A stretch of 64,000 nt of DNA from Argentina anserina (lineage: Eukaryota; Streptophyta; Magnoliopsida; Rosales; Rosaceae), in contig NC_065875.1 in NCBI RefSeq assembly GCF_933775445.1, forward strand, positions 17,049,555-17,113,554. The letters run 5' to 3'. The position numbers were made by a program, and so were the translations under genes. Position 1 is the stretch's first letter. Every line of letters begins with the position of its first letter. Of the stretch, positions 47,969 through 60,215 are shown in pieces. The notes below the pieces were generated by a model, which was not told where the DNA came from, searched no databases, and worked only from the letters and a program-made list of their open reading frames with translations.

Positions 47969-49443
47969 TTACTTGGTTGAAAGAATGGAAACCAAGGAAA
48001 CACTAAGTCTGAACACCAGCTCTGTTGCTTGCACCGCTGTTGGTGGATCTTCATACTCCCCAACACTAGGAAAGTATTTCTTAAGATGGCGACCGTTCAT
48101 GGGATTTTTGTGAACATTCCCATCAGTGTCGCGAAGGTAGTAGGCGCCTTTGCCCATTACTCAATCAATCACAAAAGGACCTTCCCATTTAGCAGACTAT
48201 TTACCACGACCATCAACTCGCTCACCATACGGCAAAAAAGCTTTCCAAACTAAGTCACAAACTCCAAAGTTGCGTCCTCTCGTGCGTTTGTCATATAGCC
48301 GTGCTATCTTTTTCTTTTCTGCAATAAGGCTGTCGAGAACTTCCATCCTTCGAGAGTCTAAGTCCTCATGCTCTTGATACATAGCCTGAACATAGTCTTC
48401 ACCAATCAGCTGGTGCTGCTCGCGAACCCTCAGCGACTGACCATTAATCTCAATAGGAAGGACTGCATCATGTCCATACATCAAGGCATAAGGTGTAGTA
48501 CCAGTTGGAGTGCGTTTGGAAGTTCTATAAGCCCATAACGTGTGATCCAACTCTGTGTGCCAAGATCGCGGATTTGCATCCAACATTCGTTTGAGTATAG
48601 ACATAATGACGCGGTTGCTAGCTTCTGCTTGACCATTCGCTTGAGCATAATAAGGACTGGAATGCAGAAACTTGATCCCATAGCCCGCTAAGAATTTCTG
48701 AGTCTTTTCAGCCATGAAACATGCCCCCTGTCTGCGACCAAACACTCTGGAATGCCATACCTAGTGATAATATATTTGAAGATGAAGTCTGTGATTACCT
48801 CTGAAGATGTCGTCCTGACTGGTATAGCCTCGACCCACTTGGTGAAGAAATATGTAGCCAGTAGAATGTGCTTGTGCTGTAAGGAAGAATTGGGATGAAT
48901 CTCCCCAATAAAGTCTAAAGCCCAGCCGCGACCTAGCCAAGGTTTAATGATTGGTTGCAGAGGAACGTCAGGCACATGCTGGACTGGCCCATGCATTTGA
49001 CATTCTATGCAACCCTGCGCGAAGCTGATGCAGTCCTTGAGCATGGTAGGCCAATAGAAACCATAGCGACGAATGAGCCACCACATCTTTGGACCAGCTT
49101 TGTGAGAACCACAATTGCCACAATGAACCTCCCGTAAACACCTCTTAGCCTCACCTCCATAGATGCATCGCAGGTACAAGCCATCTTCTGCCCTGCGCAA
49201 CAGTTCACCGCCTCGAAGGACGTAGTTAGTAGCAAAATATCTAACCCTCTTGTCCACCGGTGCAGAAGGATCAGTGAGGTACTGGATAATCGGTTGCCGC
49301 CAATCTACATCAATAAGGTCAATAATCACTACCAACCATTCATCGTTAACCTCTTTCCTTGTCATAAAGGAAGGTAATGTGCGTCTCTGAACCCTCAAAA
49401 TCCTCTTGCGAACGCCATCTGCCAAGCGAATGTCCGTAGCCAA
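47969..49443 (-). pseudogene. Tat integrase (broken)
   Basis: Zinc-binding part with VHCGNCGSHKAGPKMWWLIRR and C-x2-C in CIECQ (about 49000-49150), core with WALDFIGEI (first Asp) and TRYGIPECLVADRG (about 48745-48780), and after a frame change SPYYAQANGQAEASNRV with the third acidic residue (about 48600-48660). The tail (MYGHDAVLPIEI, ARLYDKRTRGRNFGVCDLVWK) has no chromodomain. Confidence 0.85.
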
Positions 49444-50145
49444 CTATGTTAATTCATTGGCAGCGAAATTTCGTTCTCGAGGAATATAGTCAAGCACCAC
49501 GTCTGCAAATTGCTCTAACAATTCCGATGCTCGCTCCCAAAAAGGGAGTAATGTAAAATTGTTGCACCTATAGACACCCTTGAGCTGGTTAATAACTAGG
49601 AGTGAATCGCCTAATATCTCTAACTCGGTGACCTCCAGATCAAGTAACAGCTCCAGGCCAATGATGATGGCCTCATATTCTGCCTGATTGTTAGTGCACT
49701 TCCATTCTAGCTGAAAAGAGTAACAATGTCTTACTCTGGAAGGATTAACCAATGCGACACCCGCTCCTGATAAATGATCAGTGTTGTTACCATCAAAATA
49801 CAAAACCCAAGGCTGAGTGTGGACAAAGGAAACAACCACGTTCTGGTCTTCAACGTCCTCCATAATAGGATGCTGCAACAAAAAGTCGGACACTGCATGT
49901 CCTGTGAGCGCCTTTAAAGGTGTATACTGTAAAGAAAACTCTGATAACGCCAAGATCCATTTGCCAATCCGACCCCTAAGCATATGTCTAGTAAGCATAT
50001 ACTTCACTAAATCTGTTTGTGCCACCACCACTGTAGTGAAGGACAACATGTAATGACAGAGCTTAGTACCAGCAAAGTACAAAGCTAAGCACAACCTCTC
50101 AATTGGCGAGTATCTAGTTTCAGTGTCTAATAAGGTTTGGCTCAA
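49444..50145 (-). pseudogene. Tat RNase H tail and archaeal-type second RNase H
   Basis: The first third continues the Ty3 RNase H (RIGKWILALSEFSLQYTPLK). The rest is a second RNase H: VLYFDGNNTDHLSGAGVALV, TNNQAEYEAIIIGLELLLDL, LGDSLLVINQLKGVY and YIPRERNFAANELT, with the catalytic D, E, D positions visible. This domain is diagnostic of Tat elements. Confidence 0.85.
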
Positions 50146-50543
50146 GTAATAAACCGCATGCTCAATCTTTTTCCCCCCTCTCCATCACCATCTTGTGCTA
50201 AGAGTCCTGCAATTGAGTAAGGGGATGCTGAGATGTATAGCTTCAGCGGTACTCCAGGCCGTGAGGGTCTAAGAACAGGTGGATGAGTAAGGTATTCCTT
50301 GATTTTATCAAAAACTGCTTGTTGCGCAGGTCCCCACTGAAACTCTTGATCCGCTTTAAGCTTCAGCAAAGGCGAAAAGACTGCGGTTTTGCCAGCGGAA
50401 TTAGAAATGAAGCATCGAAGGAAGTTTATTTTCCCAAGCAAACACTGAAGTTCCTTCTTGTTCCTAGGTGCCGGCGTGTCTAGAACCGCCCTTGCCTTAT
50501 CCTCAGCGACTTCAATATCTCTTTCATGCACTATGAAACCCAA
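50142..50543 (-). pseudogene. Tat RT connection and first RNase H, N-terminal part
   Basis: Contains GFIVHERDIEV, LLGKINFLRCFISN and FQWGPAQQAVFDKIK-YLTHPPVL, then the RNase H start LKLYISASPYSIAGLLAQD, in which the usual first Asp is replaced. A frameshift separates it from the next piece. Confidence 0.8.
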
Positions 50544-50559
50544 GAAGTCCCATGCTCAA

Positions 50560-51262
50560 ACCCCAAAAATGCATTTGGCTGGGTTCATACTGAGCTTATG
50601 CTTTCTTATCCTGGTGAACACTGTCCTCAAATTATCGATATGATCTTCTTTCTTCTTAGACTTAACCACCACGTCATCGATATATACTTCGAGAATGCCC
50701 CCAGCACATCGTGGAAAATCAGGTTCATTACTCGCTGGTACGTAGCCCCTGCGTTGGTCAGACCAAATGGCATATTGTTATATTCAAACACTCTAGTTAA
50801 CCCTGGACATCTAAACGCCGTTTTGTGTCTATCTGGTTCATAAACAGGAATCTGGTGATAACCAGTTGTGTCGTCCATAAAAGATAGTAGTTCGTGTCCT
50901 GCGACTGCATCGACTAACATATCCGCCACGGGCATAGGATAAACATCTTTCGGTGTTGCCACATTCAGATTCCTGTAGTCCACACACACGCGAATTTTGT
51001 CATTCTTCTTCCGCACTGGTACTATGTTTGACAACCATTGAGAGTATTTAGCTGGTCGGATAATACCGGCTTGGAACATGTTTTGAACCTCTTTCTTGAC
51101 TGCTGCTGCTGTGTCTGCACTCATTCGCCGTGGGCTTTGTTGTACAGGCTTGTACCCTTCTATTATAGGCAAACGATTGCAACCCAAATCTGGCGACAAG
51201 CCTGGCATGTCCTCAAATTTTTCAGCAAAACAATCGCGGAACTCTTGCAACAACTCTATCAA
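50560..51262 (-). pseudogene. Tat reverse transcriptase (broken)
   Basis: Shows VPVRKKNDKIRVCVDYRNLN, FMDDTTGYHQI and [14 protein letters not shown]. The active site YIDD lies near 50675-50690 in a different frame, after a frameshift close to 50700. Confidence 0.85.
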
Positions 51263-51686
51263 ACGTTATTTAGTTCCTCATCCAAGTTTTTACTTATTCC
51301 AACCTCCATAGGCTCCTATGTAGTCCCAAGATTGATCTTTTCCACTGGATTTTTCACTTTAGGTGGAGTATCATCCAAAGCTACAGGTGCTGGTTGAATG
51401 AACTCCTCCTCAACTTGAACCTTAGTTAAATCATCCTCGATGCACTCGACTAGCGCCACTGCCCCCCAAGCCTCATGTTCCTCTCTGTAAATAGATAGAC
51501 GTTGCAGAAAGGACACACATGCTTGCTCTTGCTCCTTGGCCAGTGATGTACTAATGGATGATTAATTTTTGTTTTCACGATGAAGCCAGGTCTATTTATG
51601 TCTGTTTTAACCTATACTAAACTTAATCGCGTCAATTCTGTAGAAGTCACCCCAACTGGATGACCCTTGGTATCGATTCCGGTAAC

Positions 51687-52814
51687 TCATAAAGGCCTCA
51701 TGTCACCATAATAGTATTCCGCATCCAAAATGCAGGAGGCGACGGAGTATGGTCGATCATCTGCTCTCACTAGCTCTGCCTTATCAGTTGTGGGATCCCA
51801 CATCAACATTTCTTCGTGTAGAGTACAAGGGATGCAGCAAGCTCTATGTATCCAATCCCTGTCAAGTATGATGTTGTATGGAGATGTGCAATCTGTAACG
51901 AAGAATGTCTGAAACAGCTCAGAATGTCTTATCTTGACTTTGAGGATCAAAACTCCCAAGGTCTTAGTTAAGTTGCCAGCGAAACTCCTGACCTTGAGAT
52001 TGCTACTGAGAACCTTGTCATTCGCAATGCCAAGTGCTTCGACTGTTTTCACCGTGATAATGCTAACTGCTGCACCACTGTCAACGAGGATTTTGTTCAC
52101 TCTCTTACCCTCTATCTCAGTTGATATGTATAAAGGTTTAATGTGTTGAGTCATGGTCGGCGTAGGCTTTGTGAATATCATGAAGAACCGTTGGAGCTCT
52201 GTCATCGTGTGGGATTTATTAGCTCCTTCTTTCCTCGTGTCCTTCTCAACAGTTGGCACCTTTATAGATGACAACTTTGCGACTGTACCCACCTCCTGGG
52301 CTTGCGTCTCACCTCCAATGAATAGATGAGATGGCATCGGCCGTGGAAGAGCATACTTTGAAGACAAAGTGAACACCATGTTACAACTATGAACAGTGTC
52401 TAACCTTGGTATTCCTTCCTCGTCGCTATCTCCGTGACATAGGTTAAACATGTTGCAATCTGGCGTAGCTTTTATTTCTTCATCATAACCTTCCTCCAGC
52501 TCGTCCTCAGAAAACCCTAACTCTTGCTCATCACCACCTGATTCTTCCACATTGTCATCCGGCATAGACCCAGTTGGCGTTCGCAAGGGGAACTTGCTCT
52601 TGAGATACTCCGTTAGTGATTGCTCCTGATGAGCCTTGGGAGGAATAACCACTACCACAGCCTCAACTTCCTCTGGAACCACAAGTGTTGGTTCTTGCAC
52701 TATTGGAACCACTAGTGTTGGTTCTTTGATCTTCAGCTTCCATTCAAACTGTGGCTTGATTCTCTCTGGAGCTGGTTCCTGATGGCCTGGCGTACCTACA
52801 GACCTTTTAGGCAT
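51687..52814 (-). pseudogene. Tat aspartic protease region
   Basis: A 375-codon frame. The protease lies in its last third: ILVDSGAAVSIITVKTVEAL with active site DSGA, and IILDRDWIHRACCIPC. The first part is a low-complexity linker rich in Pro, Val and acidic residues. Confidence 0.8.
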
Positions 52815-53408
52815 CCATTTAGATTGCGCAGGTCGAGCAACACTACTTCGCTGTTGTTTCTGCTGAATAGAAACATCATGTGCGTGTTGTTTGTTTGTTG
52901 CTCAACCGTCAGTGGACGCGTAAGACAACCTATCATGGATTGAAACTCTTTGTTTAGGAGCAGTTTCCATTGGTCGCCTAATTCGATTATGAACGCTTTC
53001 CCTGGGGTATGGCTCCTTCCTGTGGCGATCATTCCGGGGAATGTGCACATATGACTTGAAACTAAGCTTTTCAACTGTCTCTCGCAACAGCCAAAGTGGC
53101 TGCTCTAGCTGGTCGCGAGAGAGCTCTCCCCGTTTATATGCCTCTAGCATTCGCTTGGCCATTCCCCATCTTTTCTGTACGTTCCTTTTCTGAGATTTTG
53201 TAGCCTCCAGAGCTCTTCCATGCTCCTGAACGTACCAAACATCTGGCTTTAACGACCTCGGTGCAGGCAGTATGTATGGCCATTGTAGCGCCTCGCACGA
53301 AGCTTGAGTTTCCGGCGCATTCGCCCCAAATCGCTGCCCTCCAAGAACGTTCGCGACCCCGCCAAGATCTGAGTGTGGCCTTTTCAACACTTGAGCATAA
53401 GTGTATGT

Positions 53409-55793
53409 TTAAACTCTACCTTTATTGGGATTCTTTCTCTCGAAAAGATTTGTCGGCAAGCGAGGCCTCTGATGCCTTCGCGACTCCTCGTGTCTACCAG
53501 CATTGTCACAGTTTATGGAACACTGTTTCTTGCATTGATTGCAAAGAACATAAGTTTTTACCTTTGCGACATTCTGTTCCTTGTCCTGTACAACGCTTCG
53601 TTGTTTACCCGGGTCAGATTGCTTGGATCTCGCAACCTCCTTCGCCACGGGCACTCCTTTCGCTGTTGCCTCCAAACCCAAATCGGGATCTGAAGCAAAG
53701 GACAACACTCCCTCATCTAACCACTGTTGTACCTGGTCCTTGAGCTGTATGAAAATACGAGTATCATAAGTCCAAACGTTATGAAACTTACAATACCGTT
53801 TACCTTTAACTTCTTCCACGGTCGGGAACTCAATCTATGGTACAATGGTTTCACCCTAAGCAATAAGCTTGTCCAAGATCTCATGAGCCAATGACGCATC
53901 ATAAGTGTACTCAGCAAACTTGGAAGGGCGATGAGTCTTCAACAGTGTTGTCAATGGCGTAACCTCCACCATTGACACTGTAGGAAAGGGATCAACATCG
54001 ACCCAAGCTGCAACTCTTTCAGTGTCTACCCCAAGCATTCCTTTGTTAATCCAGGTCTGCAACTGATCCTTGAGCTTCACACAATCAGCTGTGTGGTGAT
54101 TGAACAAGTTGTGAAACTTGCAGTACTTCTTCCCTTCAATCTGCGATGTGGTAGGCATTGCAGTGTCATGCTTCACTCTTCCACTCGCGAACAACTCATA
54201 TAGAATTTCTGGAGCCTTGTGAGCTTTGTAGGTATAAGAGTCATACTCGGGTTTGGTGAATGCTACTGTAGAAATCTTGACGGGGTCCCTGGACATCTTC
54301 AAAGCCTTAGACTTCAATGCCTTTCGTCCAGCTATCTCTACGGCAGCCACTTCATCATCTACCTCCTCGACCCACTGCTCTTCGTATGGATAAGGTGTGT
54401 AGAAAAGATCTACATGCGAGTAGATAGTGGAAACCCTCTTAGTTTCAGATGGAACCGCATAACGTGGTTTCAAAGTTCCACGGTGATAGGATACATGTGG
54501 ACCTTTTGGAACTGTAGCACTGTCTTCCATCTCCATGAGGAACACTTGGTAAGAACCTACCTTGTTCATTAAATCTGCCATGCTAGAAAAGTAGGCATCA
54601 TGTTGTTTGGCCCGCTGACAGGTCTCCAAACCCTTTATGGCGATGTGAATGGCATCCTGTTCCGCGAGTGGTGTTCTGCACTTTGCTTGCTGAACCTTGA
54701 ACCTCTTCAGGAACTCCACTGCCAACTCCATTGGTTGTTGATACATGGAAGTCAAAGATGACAAATCCACTTCAGGCTCAACACTCCCAAAAGTCGTTTT
54801 AAACATTGTCTTGAGCATGGACCAATCTGAAATGGTCCTTGGCGCCAACTTGGAGAACCAAGATAGCGCCGGTCCTGACAAAGATGAACCAAAAACCCTC
54901 ATTTTGAAGACTGGATCAGATGCATATGGCCCGCAATCGCTGTGGAAACGCGATATATGCTCAGTTGCATTCTCGGAACCATCTCCTGAGAAAGTCTGGA
55001 ACTTGATTGGTTGATAACCCGAGGGCCAAGGACACTCTGACACCTATTCCGGGAATGGACTTGTATATGATATGTTCGCCGCAGGATGACCATGAATGGT
55101 CCTCAAACTTTCCTAGATCATCTTCTGAACCTGCTCCTTAGTAAAGCTCCGACCTTCTTCTACTTCCTGCTCAGACTTTTCTCGATGTTCCTCTCGCCGC
55201 TCGCGACGGAACTGATGTTGACGCTCTTGTCTTCCGCTTGGTTGAAGAAGTGCCAATGCTTTTTGTAAAGCTTCAACCTCGGGAGTGTTCGACCGTCTGG
55301 AACCTCCAAGCGTGAACTTTTCCTTCTTAGCCTTCACCTTCTTCCTCCTTGCAAGTTTGACAAGCCCAGCATCTGATTTGTCAACCTCATCACCTCTGGT
55401 CTCGTCCTCTTCAGCGCCGTTGTTAGTACCGGCTCTATCTTTCTTGCTGGACCTAGCCTGTTTGGTGGCATTAGACTTGTTATGGTTCTAGCTCTCGTAA
55501 AGCCCGGTGACAGTCCGTTGGATTCCCAACGCCTTTTCGATTTGTTTGAATCACTCATCCTGGCCCGCGAACTCAAGGCGAACATTGTTCGCGTGCTCGT
55601 TAGCACCCAGAACCAACTTTTTCAACCTGTCGTTGGACTTAGCCAAACGCTGACCCTGTGTCGACTGTAGTTGTGACACGTTATCCAACGTTCTCTCAAC
55701 TGCAGTCATTCGATTGCCGAAGGACTCCTCCAACGACTTGACTACCGTCGTCAACTCTTTGAAAACTAGTTGCATGTCTTCCGGTGTCGCCAT
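53409..55793 (-). pseudogene. Tat gag (broken), with two knuckle-like motifs
   Basis: The likely start is MATPEDMQ at 55793 (the frame open to 55985 runs into the LTR). A coiled-coil N terminus is followed by a charged linker (55113-55500), then the gag core ECPWPSGYQPIKFQTFSGDG, VFKMRVFGSSLSGPALSWFSKL (54850-55040) and EFLKRFKVQQAKCR. The motif KYCKFHNLFNHHTADC near 54075-54130 is repeated in decayed form as RYCKFHNVWTYDTRIF near 53760-53805, a tandem copy of the C-terminal module. Confidence 0.82.
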
Positions 55794-55930
55794 CACTCCA
55801 AACTTCAGTAATGCCTCAACCGCTGTTAAACCTCTGTAAGTTGCTGTGTTATGAGGAACACAATGCGAATGCTCTGGTTTCGAGCAAGGGGAATATCCTC
55901 GCGAGTAAGGATTCCGACTTGCTATCTTGA

Positions 55931-55954
55931 CACGGTCCCACTGGGCGTGCCAAA
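55931..55954 (-). other. Primer-binding-site candidate of Tat element
   Basis: On the minus strand TGGCACGCCCAGTGGGAC begins within three bases of the LTR end. The position is right for a primer site. The donor tRNA was not identified. Confidence 0.6.
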
Positions 55955-56787
55955 TGTTCGAGTTGGGAAAACGTATCTTCCTCATAGAACAATCAGCAAG
56001 CCCCGGTGCCGAACCCTAGACGGTTCGACCCTTCGTTCTCTGTTGTTGCTGGCGTGCCAGTACCTTTGAGTTATGTACAACTCTTGCTTTTTTTTATGAT
56101 GATTGCGCTCCACGTACTGTCTTTTTCTCAAACGATTGCTCCGCAGTTGCTGATAAACCGCTGAAGTTCGAATGACCTATACACAACCGGAGTTGCTAGG
56201 TACCTTTCACTCCACCTCAAGTAGATGGCCGATCTTACTTTAAACCGCTTGGGGAAAAGCAGAGCTTATATTGTGTCGTTAATAGCATGACTCTCTCGCG
56301 AATGAGATTTACTGACTAGTGCAGACTTTGTGTTTTCTAGAAGCTAGGCTAGCGACTCGATGGACTTGACTCTAATTGTCGAGGTTAATCAGACTTGTTT
56401 GCTACATGCAGCGTGAGGCGTACATCTGGGTAGCTCTGCTCCGATGGGAGACTTGGTTGCCGAAGCGAATCGGACTTTTACTCCGTGGGGAGATTTTGAC
56501 TATGCGGTTGCGCGATAGTTTGTTTGACGTTGCGTGTGTTATTTTGCGCATTCAACCCCCTTATATAGATAACACAACTTGTTCTTTCTTGCGAATCAAG
56601 TCTTGAGAACCTCCTAGTTGATTTAGATTCACCTTCCTTAATCAACTCAGATTCTATACAGCGATAGTCCCCTAAATCTATTCCAATACGGTAGGTAATC
56701 TTGCTTTGTGATATATTTTCCCCAAATAACCGGTCCACGAGCCTAAATAGTATGGATAATACCGGAGTATTATTTTAGGCCCAAACA
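55955..56787 (-). repeat. 5' LTR of Tat element (833 bp)
   Basis: Plus-strand limits TGTTCGAGTTGGG and GGCCCAAACA give TGTT/AACA ends. A minus-strand TATA box (CTATATAAGG) lies near 56560-56570. The flank GCATG follows at 56788. No second copy is found in the window. Confidence 0.72.
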
Positions 56788-58897
56788 GCATGTTAGTACC
56801 CATAACCAAGTCCGAGCTCTGCTAGATCGTACAGTGAATGAACATGAGGAATTATATGTTCAACGATGATCCCAGTAGATATCCAAGACGAAATCATCAA
56901 AAGTCTTGGAGGTGAACTCTCCAATGGTATCCAATCGAATAGATTTGATAGGAAGGGAAGGGTGGTGAGCCCTTAGTATGATGATCATAGCTAAAAACTT
57001 AGCAAATGCATCATACCATGTGGATAGCAAATCGACATATGACCAACGCGTCGATGCTCTTAACCTAAACTATAAAAATACTGTAAAAATGTCCGCATTC
57101 GGTCGGATATATAGATCCACAAACTATCACCATAGATACGTTGTAAAAATGGAATATTGTCTTAGTTCTCTTTAACGTATGAGGGTTGTTCTCCTATATA
57201 GCTAAATAAGCGTTTATAGAACAAGTAATGGCATTGAGAATTGCCAATGAAGCATTAGGGGAAAGTTGTGGTGCGTCACAGTGTCTGCAATTGTCGACCG
57301 AGGGCCTTCAAATTTGTTGATGCCGTGTGCAGTTCGAACACATGCAAGTTGAACTGTCGCGTGGCACACCCATACGTATCATGTAAACATGATTAGAGAA
57401 CCATCATTGGTTGTGAATGATGAATAATACATATTCAAGTGATTTGGATGAGAGGGCCACTGGAGCTTTGTTAATATCAAAATCTTAATTGATAAGGATG
57501 TCATGCCATGCATGACAACGACCAATCAATATTGTTTGATAAAAAATATCGATAACTGCCATTAACTGGTTATAAAGATGCTTGTAATGAGCCATGCCGA
57601 GGCAGAGCCATGTATATATGCAAATGTGTAATACTTACACATGAGACGAACAACTTTGGCTGCCAAAAAAAACAAGTGCATGTAATATGAAGAGCATGGC
57701 AAGAAAAGATATGAATGCATGCTAACAAGCGACTGCCGAAACTTGAAAAGACTACTGTCAACAAAATTTGACATATATATTCCTTTTCATTCTCAACACC
57801 AAGTATCAAGATGAAAATTTATCATTGGCATATATGACCTTCTAAAACTTAGCAAGACACAAAGATATAAAACACAATCTCCGCACGAGATCGGTAAATT
57901 AACTACTTGCGACGTAGGACAGTGTGGGTGGTTTCAAAATCAGCAAGACACTCGATTTCACTTCGGGACATTCTCAAAATAAAATTAAGAGAGTCAAAGA
58001 TGCGGTGAACTTCTCTAGACAATATGTCGTAGGATATTATAAGAGGGTGGATCATAATAAAATGAAATCTCATCAAGTGTATCTTATGGCAATAGAACTA
58101 CATTCTTCAACTTAAGAATTGGAAAATATGGTATTGAAGCAGTTGAATACCAAACAGTTAGGGTAGTAAAAACCATCCAACTGGTGCGGGTGGTCACCAA
58201 TAAAAATTGTTTGAGCTATGAAATGACTTGGAGAAAACCGGAAAAGACAACCGGAAACCATATCCAAATAACTCAAAACCGAATGAAACTTTGGGGGGAA
58301 AACGCTTCAACAAAAAATGTTGGAAATATGTCGGAAAAATAACGATAAAACAGCGAAGAATGGCCAGAAAACTTGACGGAAAACCGATGGCGCCGGTGAC
58401 CCAAAAATCGGCTGCCGGTGGCCGGAATCTGGCCGGTTAGGAGGCCGGATTTCATATCCGATAGGAATCGCCTGCAGGAACCGGACAGTGGTGTCGGAAA
58501 CGCTAGAGATCATAACGATATCAAATTTTGACATTCTGAGGGTCATTTTCTAAATATTAAGTGTCAAATTCATAATATAGTATTATTGAGGTCCCATATT
58601 ACCTAAAACGGCCAATTTAAGAACTACAACGAGTTGTAAACGTTGATCATGCATGCTAACTGTAAGGTAAATAAAATTCTCAAAAAGATCAACTTGTAAA
58701 CAAGAAATTGATAAATGTTATTGAATGACAATATTTAATACATCACACGAACTTCTAATTCCAAAATCAAATGACTATTACAAAGTTAATGAAAATAACA
58801 ATGGCGGTCGGTCATAACAATACTTGAATCATAAAGCTAGAATAAGCTAAAAATGACTAGCCAAATTCAGGAGTATCCATGAAAGAAGGCCAGAGTG
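56788..58897 (-). pseudogene. Split copia, 5' internal part, decayed
   Basis: Resumes copia-type sequence after the Tat LTR. No intact frame. 58230-58510 is rich in CCGG-type words (GGCCGG, CGGAAA), a compositional patch lying next to the gag segment. Confidence 0.5.
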
Positions 58898-59284
58898 TTA
58901 GCCTATCGAATAAGGTGCTCGGGCTCTATGTATTCTCTCAATCGTCATGCATTTGTAAACCCTATATGTATGGAGGAAATCCATTAGGGTTAACTCCGGA
59001 ATCACGAGTACGTCATTACCGGGGATGAACCGTGATTGAAGTTCGTCAAAGAGTTCTTTAGGGTCCTGAATGCCCAAATATTGTAGTTTCAAGTCAAGAT
59101 GAATATGATGCCGGATGTAAATCAGGGCGCGAACTTTGACAGATAGTGTCCCGTAGTAATTCCGAGACTTCATCAGAAAGGATAGGCTCGATACCAATGC
59201 ATTACGTGTATTCATAGCCCATGATTGATTATTTATGTCGGACGGATCCAAAACCTCATAAACAAGAGGTGCAAGTCGAGGCAT
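58898..59284 (-). pseudogene. Copia gag fragment (split copia)
   Basis: A 128-codon frame starting MPRLAPLVYEVLD, with ALIYIRHHIHLDLKLQYLGIQDPKELFDELQSRF, typical of copia gag (IRHHLH--LK-EYL---DP--LW--L). It is the N-terminal gag half; the remainder is decayed. It lies between the 60.2-kb LTR and the pol traces, as expected for a minus-strand element. Confidence 0.7.
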
Positions 59285-60032
59285 CTACAAAGCGCAAAGA
59301 GAATCAATTAGATTCAAGTATAACATGAAATAGAAGGGGTAAAGTATATGGTCATAAGAAAAAATCGATGCAAACAGCGATACTCATGATCGCATCCAAA
59401 ACAGCAGTGCGCTCAGGCGACCACACGAAATCAATCAACTTCATTTTCAAAACAATTGTGACTCCCCCAGAACCGTCACACGAAACACATCGACCAAAGA
59501 GATGAGTGGCGAGTTCTCTCCTTTGGCCTCATCCGCGGTATAATTAAGGTGGGAGTTTGAAGTAAGACGAATATTGCCCGATATAATATATCTATACATT
59601 CAAAAGCAGGAACGTTAATTAAAAAAAAACTTTGAAGGTGTGGAGAAGACGACATTAGCTTATCTTGAGTGAAGACGTTGCTTGTTAAGTTCGTGTTGCT
59701 TGCATGAATATGTCGGAGGAACAATCTTGAATAATTTGATTCAGGATCTTAAGGGTCAAAAAGTTGTATTTTCCGGGAAAATGTGTAGGAGGCCATGTGG
59801 AGCTGCGGGGCTCCGTGCAGGGGTTGCAGGAGTCTGCATGGACTGCGGAAACAGAGGCTGCCAGGGTCTGCAGAGGACTGCCGGAGATGTGGTGCCATAC
59901 AAGGCTATCGCCGACGAGAAGCATAGATGGAAAAATGTGCCCAAGGTTGGAGACAAGGGCGGCCGGTGGGAAAAAATAGGATTTTCTTGGGCTCTAAAAG
60001 TTCAGGGTTTTAGGACAAAGTGCGTGATAACG

Positions 60033-60215
60033 TGATTCAGGATGAAATAACTGTATCTTTATTGAATAATATGGGGGCCTATATAGGCATTACATAATCT
60101 CAATCCCGTAGGATTCGGAATCCTAATCTATTACAGAGATACGAATCTTTCTCTAATAGGAAACCTAATTAGGCTAAAACACACACAATTGTAGAATAGT
60201 AATTCTCTCGGAACA
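60033..60215 (-). repeat. 5' LTR of split copia
   Basis: Matches 38975-39157 in length and sequence. CGTTATCACGCAC on the minus strand lies directly after it (60032 downward), a primer site with one added base compared with the 19.3-kb element. The outside flank GTTTA pairs with GTTCA at 38970-38974. Confidence 0.82.

Larger units (their letters stand above)
47948..56787 (-). mobile_element. Ty3 element, Tat type, with second RNase H; 3' LTR not found
   Basis: Right LTR 55955-56787 (833 bp, TGTT...AACA), primer-site candidate, then gag, protease, RT, RNase H, an extra archaeal-type RNase H, and integrase, all minus strand with several frameshifts. The extra RNase H between RNase H and integrase and the absence of a chromodomain point to the Tat lineage. 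A purine tract GTAAACAGGGGGCAAC lies at the left edge (about 47954-47971), but no matching LTR follows; the PMD gene lies there instead. Confidence 0.82.
38975..60215 (-). mobile_element. Ty1/copia element split by a 15.8-kb insertion
   Basis: 3' LTR 38975-39157 and 5' LTR 60033-60215 are both 183 bp, about 86 percent identical by eye. The outside flanks are GTTCA and GTTTA, a target duplication with one change. The purine tract (CTCCCCCTTGTG on plus) adjoins the left LTR. A primer site CGTTATCACGCAC (minus) adjoins the right LTR, close to CGTTATCAGCACG of the 19.3-kb element. Copia sequence lies at 39158-41005 and 56788-59400. The middle is foreign: an inverted LTR-like repeat, a PMD gene and a Tat-type Ty3 element. 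Confidence 0.75.

Noticed and set aside
55793..55985. ATG at 55985 as the Tat gag start
   Set aside because: It lies inside the LTR and reads through the primer-site candidate; MATPEDMQ at 55793 fits a gag start better.
59682..60035. 117-codon plus-strand frame with several Cys and Gly residues
   Set aside because: It lies in the leader of the minus-strand copia element between primer site and gag and matches no family; probably chance.
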